This document shows, piece by piece, positions 49,321-56,980 of a DNA stretch of 64,000 nucleotides. This stretch comes from Brettanomyces bruxellensis. Its lineage: Eukaryota > Ascomycota > Pichiomycetes > Pichiales > Pichiaceae. The notes under the pieces were generated by a model. It saw only the letters and a program-made list of their open reading frames with translations, ran no database searches and was not told the origin of the DNA. The position numbers and the translations under genes are program-made. Positions within the stretch are counted from its first letter, which is position 1; the number at the start of each line of letters is the position of its first letter. The stretch lies in assembly GCF_011074885.1 (NCBI RefSeq), contig NC_054687.1, positions 930,001-994,000 of the forward strand, written 5' to 3'.

Positions 49321-51066
49321 ATGAAAAAAATGGAAGAATCGGATGATAAATTGCATAAGTACTTTGAAGATTGGGTTGCTGTTATAGAAAATTTGGATAG
49401 AGGGTTGTCCGTTCTTGTCAGTAGAATCCCACTAAAGGATGACTTTTTTGAGCCCAATCTGCGGGACATTAATTACTCGTTATTAAGGTATCTTGATAGC
49501 CTAAAACCCGAAGCAGCGGAAGAAGGTAAAGCTTTTACCGATTTGGAAAAGTATACAACATTTCATGATAAATTCGCAGCCAACAAATATAGTTCCTTAT
49601 ATGAGATCTTCCATGATCTCAAAGTGTCATGCATCATTAGGTTATTGCAAGTGGAGGATGATCCTGTTGCCTACAAAAATGTTGACAAATTCTTCAAAAT
49701 TGCTACTGAATTACTTTTGAGGGAATGTCTTAGAATTGGCATGGTACTCGAAGTAGAGAAGAAAAATTCTGGAAAGAACGAAAGGGAAGAAAGTTCGGTC
49801 GATACTGATGAGAGGGATGTGAAGATGGATGATTCGAAAAATGAAGAGAGCACTGATGGTCTTGCTAATACAGCAGAGTCCAACGAAAATATCAACCACA
49901 AAGAAGAAAAGGAGAAGAAAGAAAATGAGCAGAAGGAATTGGAACCATGCGAACAGGGTATTGATATGGAAACCAGTTTAGAACAGACGCTTGCTACAGA
50001 TTTTGATATGATAACGAGGACATTTGTGGATAAAACGTCTGAAACCTTGTCGATGGTTGCATCCGGAAATCTCCCCCTTTTCACCTCCCTTAACAGAGCA
50101 AAATCTGAGTTAGATGATAGAGAGCCAATTGTTGATGCTACTTTGGGAGTGAATGTTGTCAAAGTCATTCCAAACTTGTATTCAGTTAAGCCGGAGAAGA
50201 TGATATTCTTGTCTCAGAGTTCACCTCAGCCACTACCAGCTGTTGGAAGGATTTTGGATAGTTATATGCACCCAAACTGGCTCTGGTTAACGGCTTCACA
50301 GTGGTTAAAGCATGGTGATAAAGACATTAATTATTCATTTGCGCCAAGCTATGATGAAAGCAAATCCACTATTACCAATAAATGGAAAGGATTAACGTGG
50401 ATGCAGCAGGTAGGATTTGAAGAGATGAGAGATCTTAAGTTAAAATACAATGAGTTGCTAGGGGAGCAATCTGAAAGAATAGTGGATGGGTCCAAGCCGG
50501 AGGATGATGGCAGCAAAGTCTTACCAAACGATGTGGACGAAAAGCAGGATGAAAAGAAAGACGATAGTAAAGATCTGGAAGAAGGCAGTTTAATGGATGA
50601 CGAGAAGATTGATTTGAAAAATTTATTGAAGTGGAACATTGGCAACACTATTGATGATGCAGAAAAGAATGTGATTAAGGATAATAAAGTTCAAAAACAA
50701 ATTAGCAACTTATTACTTGAACTTAACGAGCTGCGAAAATCAAGAATAAGTTTTCAAAGACAGCAGTTGGCTGCCGAGCAGCAATTTTATGCCCAGCAGT
50801 CTCGTCAAGGTGTTAATACATTTGGAGCTGGTTATCATATGATACGGGCTTCGAAACAGGAGGTTGAGAAATATCATAAACTTAAACGTTTAATATCTGG
50901 CTTGCTCAAGACAAAAAATATTAATCCTTCAAAATTAAATTTGCAGCTAAGCAAAAAATTACTCGTTTTACAACATAATTACGGAGGAACTCTTCCTGTG
51001 TCCTTATCTTCTAGTGGACACTATGGTAGATATGGAAATTCTCGCTCAAGCAAAAGAAGAAGATAA
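49321..51066 (+). CDS. RSC58: RSC chromatin remodeller subunit Rsc58
   Basis: 581 residues (S. cerevisiae Rsc58 502), a structural subunit of the RSC nucleosome remodelling complex. Recognition rests on the carboxyl half: HPNWLWLTASQWLKHGD followed by SFAPSYDE and GLTWMQQVGFEEM, then LKNLLKWNIGNTIDDAE, LLLELNELRKSRI, KYHKLKRLISGLLKTK and LVLQHNYGGTLPV before a basic tail. Each has a counterpart in the same order in yeast Rsc58. The amino-terminal ~130 residues are a helical bromodomain-like region. Two Glu/Lys/Asp-rich linkers (about 145-215 and 385-440) are low complexity. ATGs at 49321 and 49330 are both possible; the second has A at -3. Confidence 0.88.
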   Translation: MKKMEESDDKLHKYFEDWVAVIENLDRGLSVLVSRIPLKDDFFEPNLRDINYSLLRYLDSLKPEAAEEGKAFTDLEKYTTFHDKFAANKYSSLYEIFHDLKVSCIIRLLQVEDDPVAYKNVDKFFKIATELLLRECLRIGMVLEVEKKNSGKNEREESSVDTDERDVKMDDSKNEESTDGLANTAESNENINHKEEKEKKENEQKELEPCEQGIDMETSLEQTLATDFDMITRTFVDKTSETLSMVASGNLPLFTSLNRAKSELDDREPIVDATLGVNVVKVIPNLYSVKPEKMIFLSQSSPQPLPAVGRILDSYMHPNWLWLTASQWLKHGDKDINYSFAPSYDESKSTITNKWKGLTWMQQVGFEEMRDLKLKYNELLGEQSERIVDGSKPEDDGSKVLPNDVDEKQDEKKDDSKDLEEGSLMDDEKIDLKNLLKWNIGNTIDDAEKNVIKDNKVQKQISNLLLELNELRKSRISFQRQQLAAEQQFYAQQSRQGVNTFGAGYHMIRASKQEVEKYHKLKRLISGLLKTKNINPSKLNLQLSKKLLVLQHNYGGTLPVSLSSSGHYGRYGNSRSSKRRR

Positions 51067-51240
51067 GACAATCTTTGAATGTTCCTTTATTTTGTACTTT
51101 TAGTCCTAGATATTTAATATTTCTCTGTACTGTATTTTTTCCCTTCGGTAGAAATACTTCAAACTTCCAAGAATATACTCTTTTGGAACCTGTTCTGTTA
51201 TCAAGCATATCCTATTAATATAGGCATTGCTCGTTTGTCA

Positions 51241-52584
51241 TCATATTAATTTTGTTGGTTGAGAACTCATGACTTCTTGCATTTCTGTACTAGAAGGAGA
51301 AAGCGCAGATTCAAAAAGCACGAAATTGTCTTTGATTGTACCATAATCGATGTAATAGGCTAAAATGAGGTTATCATCAGTTTGATTAAATGCAACATTG
51401 GCAATAAATTCTCGATTCAACCCATAAACCTCGGTCACATACATAAACTTGTCACCTTGTCGGATGGCTCTCGTACCTTTAAGCCCGTCTGGTGAATTGA
51501 TGGCATGAGTACCGACCATGTTAATGAAAGCATTCATAACATCCCCGAGAAGAGAATTAGTGTCAATTGTAACCTGCATGTTATTATCATCCCCTACATC
51601 TGAGCTTGTTAAGTTAATGTTATCTGTAATAATTTCATAGTTCCTGTTGGATACAAGTATGTTAGGCCTAGCTTGCAATTTTTGGTCCTTAAATGTTCCA
51701 TAAAAAATTCCAGAACCAACTGGCTGAAGCGATAACGCCGACAAATCTAGCTTCTCATGCTCAACAAGATCGTCATTGGAAATATATTCCTTTTTGACAG
51801 GATAACAAGTTATATTGCCTTCTGTCGCATATATTTCGGGTTGGAGAACGGAATATTGACATAGCTCAGCAGATAACACAACCATACGATACTCGCACGT
51901 TTTTAACTCCTCCACAGTCTCTATAAAAGGAATTGCACGATTCTGATCGCATTTGTATTGAACGTATATTGATCTGGGTTGTCCTGTAATATCGCATGTA
52001 GATCCATTGTAAACCAGCTGGCTCAAATATCTCGATCCGTCATTTGATTTGACAAATTCAAAGTCTGAAGATTTGCTGTATGAGCCCTCCTTCATCAAAC
52101 CCAATCTATGATATGGTATGTTGTTATTTTTAACCGCTAATTGTTCATGAACTTTCATTCTATCCCCAGAATAGTGGAATTGTGTAATATCTCCCAGGAA
52201 GCAGATGCGATAAGACCAGTAGCCGAATTCCCTATATATGCATTGATTCTTATGTTGTTCGTTAAAACGTTTTACTGCATTTATAGCGTTTACCTTCTGT
52301 TTTATAAGTTCAATTGAATCGTTCTCTGGTTGCTCTTGGTAAGGAGATGTGACTGGGTTGTTTATGTTGCACGTGTATTCAAGTGCATCATCATATATCG
52401 GATACAGCAAACTGAAGTTTTGCCCCAATGAATTGATTAATGACGGTGATGCCCATTCACTTCTGCGATCAATTCTAAAGTTTGGATGGTATTCTATAAA
52501 TTTAGATGGTTTCTGTAATGTTGCAGTAGATAGCGAGCCTGGAATCGTGCTTAACAAAATGCCACATATGATTAATGGTCCCAT
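51241..52584 (-). CDS. YOS9: ER lectin of ERAD, Yos9 (OS-9)
   Basis: 447 residues (S. cerevisiae Yos9 542). Yos9 reads trimmed mannose on misfolded glycoproteins and passes them to the Hrd1 ligase. A signal peptide fills about the first 20 residues. The MRH lectin domain (about 110-240) shows CIYREFGYWSYRICF with the Tyr-Trp-Ser-Tyr core, QFHY, the CDITGQPRS-type Arg motif, and a late CEYRMVV with Glu and Tyr, giving the Gln, Arg, Glu and Tyr sugar ligands and paired Cys. Several Asn-x-Ser/Thr sites are present. The chain ends in SSQPTKLI, with no HDEL-type ER retention signal, unlike the S. cerevisiae protein. It may be held by partners such as Hrd3. Confidence 0.9.
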   Translation of the reverse strand: MGPLIICGILLSTIPGSLSTATLQKPSKFIEYHPNFRIDRRSEWASPSLINSLGQNFSLLYPIYDDALEYTCNINNPVTSPYQEQPENDSIELIKQKVNAINAVKRFNEQHKNQCIYREFGYWSYRICFLGDITQFHYSGDRMKVHEQLAVKNNNIPYHRLGLMKEGSYSKSSDFEFVKSNDGSRYLSQLVYNGSTCDITGQPRSIYVQYKCDQNRAIPFIETVEELKTCEYRMVVLSAELCQYSVLQPEIYATEGNITCYPVKKEYISNDDLVEHEKLDLSALSLQPVGSGIFYGTFKDQKLQARPNILVSNRNYEIITDNINLTSSDVGDDNNMQVTIDTNSLLGDVMNAFINMVGTHAINSPDGLKGTRAIRQGDKFMYVTEVYGLNREFIANVAFNQTDDNLILAYYIDYGTIKDNFVLFESALSPSSTEMQEVMSSQPTKLI

Positions 52585-53109
52585 AATAGAAGATGTAACT
52601 TGATGGTACCAATCAGCTAAAAAACGTATTTATCAAATATATATATATACTTATGATCGATGGGCTAAGGCTTGTTATTTGTTTCCATGTAATATTAAGT
52701 TTTCAAGCATTTGTCTGTATGATGTGATACGAAGTATTGCCATTATTAAGAGGATCCATATTGTGTAATCTTGAATAATAGAAAGAACTAAAAAAAAAAA
52801 AAAATTATAGATTGCATATTAATTACTAATAGGTCTTTACTATATGAGGTAAGGCAAGCAGCCACAATCTTCTAAATTACAACATGCAAATTCTTCCACA
52901 GTTCAATTCCGCAGTTATAAAGAAGCAATCTGCCAATTCTTACTTTATTACTTCTCACGTTGTTTCAAACACGATTACAGCTTTTTCGCTGTTATAGCAA
53001 ATTAATCAGTGGCGTTAATAGAATTGCATACCATTCCTCATATAATTGGCATTTCCTTCCTAACAATTATCAAAGAAACATTTTGCGACAAAAATCATTT
53101 TATTCTATT
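52585..53109. other. YOS9 / ZTA1 divergent region and ZTA1 leader
   Basis: Contains a (TA) run near 52637-52650 and a 17-nt A tract at 52790-52804. The ZTA1 frame stays open from 52921 to its first ATG at 53110 without any ATG, coding a leader with basic but almost no acidic residues. A short upstream frame in another phase starts at ATG 52884 and ends 38 codons later. Confidence 0.6.
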
Positions 53110-54123
53110 ATGAGTGCTTCACTTCCAGAAAAGCAGAAGGTAATTCTTTTTAGAAAGAACGGAGGTCCAGAAGTTCTCGAATACGCAGACTTCCCGATTC
53201 CAGCAATTTCCGATTCAGAGGTTTTAATCAAAAACAAGTATGCAGGTATTAATTACATTGAAGTTTACTTCAGAAAAGGAATATATCCTTCGAAGATGCC
53301 ATATGTTTTGGGACGGGAAGCTACAGGTACCATCGTAAAGATTGGCAAGAATGTCACTGGCCTCGAAATTGGCGATAAGGTTGCCTTTCTCTCCGGCAAA
53401 ACATTTGCAGAGTATACAAAATTCCCATCATCCGGAAATTTGATCAAACTTGGATCAAATGCGGATGATGAAAAGCTAAAATTATATGCTGCAGCATTGT
53501 TGCAGGGCTTGGTTGCTGTAACATTCGTTAACGAAGCATATTCAGTTCAACCAGGGGACTACATTTTGGTCACTGCCGCAGCTGGTGGTGTTGGCTTGCT
53601 TTTGGATCAGGTGATATCAAAAGAAAAAAAAGGACATGTCATTGCGATAGCTTCGAGTAAGGAGAAGCTCCAAAAAGCTAAAGCTGCTGGTGCCGAATAC
53701 CTACTAAATTCTTCAGAATTGTCACAAGATGAAATTTTAAAAAGAATACTGGAAATCACAGGAGGAAATGGTGTTGCAGCCTCATTTGACTCTGTGGGAA
53801 AAGATACAGCAGAATTGTCCTTGTCAGCTCTTTCGAGGAAAGGAACGTTTGTTTCTTTTGGTAATGCATCTGGGACTGTTCCTCCCCTCTCAATTAATAG
53901 GTTATCTGCAAAAAATCTTAAAGTGTTAAGACCACAACTATATGGTTACATTAGCGAGCCACAGGAGTTCAAATATTACACAGAGAAGTTGTTTAGCCTC
54001 ATCGATAATCATGAACTAGAAATTGACATCTCTAAAATATACCCACTTTCCGAATACAGGCAGGCAGTGATTGAACAGGAGGGTAGACGGACAACCGGAA
54101 AACTTTTATTAAAAATATCTTAA
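53110..54123 (+). CDS. ZTA1: Zeta-crystallin-like NADPH:quinone oxidoreductase Zta1
   Basis: 337 residues from the first ATG (S. cerevisiae Zta1 334). It reduces quinones with NADPH and binds AU-rich RNA. The family features are intact: GPEVLEYADFPIP at the start of the GroES-like domain, YAGINYIEVYFRKGIYP, LGREATGTIVKIG, then the Rossmann motif VTAAAGGVGLLLDQ (AxxGGxG) and SFDSVGKDT and FVSFGNASG. No zinc ligands are present, as expected for the quinone reductase branch. Upstream of the ATG the frame continues open for about 60 codons with a mitochondrial-presequence-like composition, so a non-AUG initiated longer form is conceivable. Confidence 0.94.
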   Translation: MSASLPEKQKVILFRKNGGPEVLEYADFPIPAISDSEVLIKNKYAGINYIEVYFRKGIYPSKMPYVLGREATGTIVKIGKNVTGLEIGDKVAFLSGKTFAEYTKFPSSGNLIKLGSNADDEKLKLYAAALLQGLVAVTFVNEAYSVQPGDYILVTAAAGGVGLLLDQVISKEKKGHVIAIASSKEKLQKAKAAGAEYLLNSSELSQDEILKRILEITGGNGVAASFDSVGKDTAELSLSALSRKGTFVSFGNASGTVPPLSINRLSAKNLKVLRPQLYGYISEPQEFKYYTEKLFSLIDNHELEIDISKIYPLSEYRQAVIEQEGRRTTGKLLLKIS

Positions 54124-54225
54124 TAGTTCTACATATTTATGTAAATATGTTTTAGTATATATCGTTTAAGTCTGTTACTGTATAAAGATACAACTCTCAT
54201 GTTAGATATCTAAAGATTGCTGGAC

Positions 54226-54232
54226 AAAAAAA
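54226..54232 (-). terminator. Pol III terminator of tRNA-Glu
   Basis: Seven A on the plus strand, that is T7 on the transcribed strand, 7 nt after the tRNA 3' end. Typical RNA polymerase III stop signal. Confidence 0.75.
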
Positions 54233-54238
54233 TATTGA

Positions 54239-54310
54239 TTCCGATGCCGAGAATCGAACTCGGATCTGGACGGTGAGAGCGACCTGTGATAGCCATTACA
54301 CTACATCGGA
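54239..54310 (-). tRNA. tRNA-Glu (anticodon CUC)
   Basis: On the minus strand a cloverleaf folds from TCCGATG (54310-54304) paired with CATCGGA (54246-54240). The D arm GTGTAATGGCTATCAC and T arm CCGAG-TTCGATT-CTCGG match tRNA-Glu. The anticodon loop CTCTCAC carries CUC. Box A and box B promoter elements are present and a T7 terminator follows. One oddity: the anticodon stem GGTCG/CGTCC has a U-U opposition in its middle pair (29-41). No intron. The gene is the anchor for the LTR insertions immediately upstream. Confidence 0.92.
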
Positions 54311-54321
54311 TTTGTTTGGTA

Positions 54322-54911
54322 TGTAAGGGGTCTGCTTTGGTTTGAACCTAAATTATTTTAGATTATGTAAGTCCAAAGTGATTTGTGTGTTTGTTTTGAA
54401 GTGTTGAATCAAACCACTAAAAGATGAAGTATTGTATGTTGTAAAATAGTGTTTTTAGAATGTTATGATGTAATTTAAGTAAGTGCGGAAGTAATGTATA
54501 ATGAAATAATCAACTAGTTTGTATTCACTAGGATATAGATAAAATCACCCCTTTGTATATGTTTATAATTTGAAGTGTTATTATATTTATTTTTATGACT
54601 CGTTTTGTATTTGTTTTATTTGTTTTTCTTATTTTTATCTTCTTGTTATATTTTCTCTTATTCTTATCTCTGTTCTTCTTATTCTTTTTCTATCTTCTTC
54701 TTATCTAAGCTGTTGCTTCTTCTTTCTTCTCTTCATCTTGAGTTTTCCAAAAAGGCTAAATACTCATTTAATATTTTCTCGTTTTTCTGCTTAATAAAAT
54801 ATTTGCATCTCGTCGTCCAATTTTAATAAATAATTCGCTCATGTTGCTTCGCTCATAATATTACGTAACCATTTGGATAACACGTGACTTTTCCTTGTTC
54901 GATTCCTCACA
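54322..54911 (+). mobile_element. Solo LTR (LTR-A) with 5-bp target duplication TGGTA, upstream of tRNA-Glu
   Basis: A 590-bp element begins TGTAAGG and ends CCTCACA (inverted ends TGTRAGG). It is flanked on both sides by TGGTA (54317-54321 and 54912-54916), a perfect 5-bp target duplication, and begins 12 nt upstream of the mature tRNA-Glu 5' end. No internal retroelement genes accompany it, so it is a solo LTR left after recombination. The pyrimidine-rich tract (about 54600-54745) is a notable internal feature. Positioning and 5-bp duplication fit a Ty3-type (Pol III initiation site-targeted) element. Strand is arbitrary. Confidence 0.8.
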
Positions 54912-54916
54912 TGGTA

Positions 54917-55184
54917 CAAAATGGGTCTGCTTTGATTTGAACCTAAATTGTTTTAGATTATGTAAGTACAAAGTGATTTGTGTGTTTGTTTTGAAGTGTT
55001 GAATCAAACCACGAAAAGATGAAGTACTGTATGTTGTAAAATAATGTTTTTAGAATGTTATGATGTAATTTAAGTAAGTGCGGAAGTAATGTATAATGAA
55101 ATAATTAACTAGTTTATATTCGCTAGGATATAGATAAAAGCACCCCTTTGTATATGTTTATAATTTGAAGTACTGTTATATTTA
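54917..55184 (+). mobile_element. Second copy of the same LTR (LTR-B), 5' 268 bp
   Basis: Starting right after the TGGTA duplication, the sequence repeats the first 268 bp of LTR-A at about 95% identity by eye, with a decayed terminus (CAAAATGGG instead of TGTAAGGGG). It is cut at 55184 by the inverted-repeat element. Its start is the same nucleotide position relative to the tRNA as that of LTR-A before the latter inserted, so two insertions used one site. Confidence 0.75.
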
Positions 55185-55828
55185 TGTCGGACATATGAGA
55201 ATATTACCTAGTATTAGGCAATCTATTATTATATGTCATTAGATTTGAGATCTGAACTTATTCTAAAATAACGAAGATTTAGAATAATATCAAACTTTTT
55301 CTTTAACAGAATTAATAAGAACCTAGCAGTCTGGGAGATTCAGACAATTGTAAGGTCGGTTACCTAAGTGGTCTGTGTGATAATGTTAATGCCTTTAACA
55401 TTCTAACAATTATGTATATGTCATCACATAAGAAAATAAATTTACTTCCTTTACTCGGTCAACATCAAATGGATTCAAACCAGATGTATTGCAAAATGGA
55501 TTATTGCGTCTTGTCCCTTCGTAGAAGAAACAAGTTATATAAAAAGAGGTAAAGTAAAGTAAAAATAAGAAGGAAAATAAAGTGAGGTGATCATAGATAA
55601 TATAAAAAAAGATTTAATTCTCAGAAACAGAATTATGATCGCGCATAATTATTTTTCTGCTGATTTCCTGACATACACAGTTACTGCATTTTATCCAGGA
55701 TTGTCTATAATAGATATTACTATAAATCTTCGTTATTTAAGAATGAGTTCAGACCTCAAAACAAATAAATCTAATGACATATAATAATATATTTTCTAAT
55801 ACTAGGTAATATTCTCATATGTCCGACA
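55185..55828. mobile_element. 644-bp element with long inverted ends
   Basis: The element begins TGTCGGACATATGAG and ends with the exact reverse complement. The outer 33 bp are perfectly inverted, and imperfect inversion continues to 55291 on the left (107 bp) and 55713 on the right (116 bp, including a 9-bp extra stretch). The inside (about 420 bp) has no significant frame but contains TTATATAAAAAGAGG near 55534, TATA-like. No target duplication is seen (TATTTA versus ACGAA). It could be a non-autonomous DNA transposon (MITE-like) or an LTR with unusually long inverted ends. Confidence 0.7.
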
Positions 55829-56360
55829 ACGAAAGTAATATATAATGAAATAATCAACTTGATTGTATTTTCTAGGATACAGATAAAAGCGCCCACTTGT
55901 ATGCGTTTATAATTTGAAGTAATGCTAGATTTATTTTAATGACTTATTTATTTGTTTTTCATTATTCTTATCTTCTTATCTTTTTCTCTTATTCTTATCT
56001 CTGTTGTTCTTATTCTTATCGTTTTCTTCTTCTGTAAACTTAAGCTTTTTCTGTCAAAGGTAGTGCGACCGAATTAGTATGGTGACCACACATTTATTGT
56101 AGTATATAACTAGTACGTAAGTTTTAGTGTAGGCACATGAGGATATCTGAGTTTTATATAGTTGTCATTCTTCTTTTTTATGACAACATGGACAATAGAA
56201 TTTGTTATTCTTAGAACTCCATTGTCTTTACCTCTATTGCTTTAACATGATGTTTCTCATCTCCATCATAATTTTTACGTAAAGGCTAAGCACACTCATT
56301 TAATCTTTCTCCTTTTTTAACTTAATGAAATATATGCACTTCGTCGTCCAATTTTAATAA
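55829..56360 (+). mobile_element. Third LTR copy (LTR-C), part 1
   Basis: From about 55830 the sequence matches LTR-A from its offset of about 164 onward at roughly 85% by eye (CGAAAGTAATATATAATG and so on), including the pyrimidine-rich tract and the AAGGCTAA...CGTCGTCCAATTTTAATAA part. About 200 bp (roughly 56040-56235) have no counterpart in LTR-A and include the stem-loop TTGTCAT...ATGACAA near 56162-56187. Its first 164 bp are missing. Confidence 0.6.
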
Positions 56361-56703
56361 GCAACAGTAGAACTTATGGTATATGAAAAGGTATACAATG
56401 ATCGACTAGGTATTAAGCGATTCCTCGAATGTCATGAATCTGCACCTAAAAGCATAATACTTGTAAATGATAACAAAGCAGGATTGAAGATGTATTCTAC
56501 GCTAGGACATCAAGAAGGAAAGAAATATCTAGGGAGAAAATCCTTGGAGTTACAGACGCGGTAGCACTAGAAAGAAAAATTAGATTGATGTTCGTCAAAG
56601 GAGGATTCAATCTAGCAGACATGTTATTAAACCGATGTATTTTGGAAAAGAAACTTAAATTGAACCAACAAACACAAGAGATACATATCACTTTACAAGG
56701 GGG
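56361..56703 (+). pseudogene. 5'-truncated Ty1/copia-type pol relic (RNase H end)
   Basis: In two phases the sequence codes for the end of a copia-type polyprotein. One stretch has a VNDNKAG motif (the DNQSA site of copia RNase H) and, after a phase change near 56515-56525, the other reads GVTDAVALERK, then FVKGGFNLADMLLN (the NLADIxTK motif) and runs to a stop at 56713-56715. Everything before RNase H is absent. It is broken by the frameshift and certainly inactive. It ends at AAGGGGGC, a polypurine tract directly before TGTC. Confidence 0.75.
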
Positions 56704-56891
56704 CTGTCAAAAATAATAGAAAGATAGAACACTGAACTTATAAGGAGAACAAGACCTATTGTCTAAGTTATCGTATATGAAGAAGAATGTGAACTGTATA
56801 AAGCTCAGATATTCTTTTTTGTCTACACAAAACCTTATATACAAGTTATATACTACAATAAATATTGGAACACTATACTAATCTGGGAACA
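56704..56891 (+). mobile_element. 3' LTR of the copia-type relic
   Basis: Starts TGTCAAAAATAATAG immediately after the polypurine tract and is taken to end at GGGAACA (188 bp), where LTR-C sequence resumes. It contains TATATACAAGTTATATAC. The start is well defined, the end is inferred from the return of LTR-C. Confidence 0.55.
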
Positions 56892-56980
56892 CTAATTTTA
56901 ATAGATTTCGTATTGCTTCGTTCATATTATTACGTAACCATTCGGATCACAAGTACTTTTTCCATATTTGGTCCCTCACA
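56892..56980 (+). mobile_element. Third LTR copy (LTR-C), part 2
   Basis: Resumes with CTAATTTTAATAGATTTCGTATTGC and GTAACCATTCGGAT, matching the last 100 bp of LTR-A, and ends CCCTCACA like it. The 10-bp AATTTTAATA occurs on both sides of the copia relic (56351-56359 region and 56894 onward), like a direct repeat. The base after the end is GACTT, so no TGGTA duplication is present. Confidence 0.6.
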
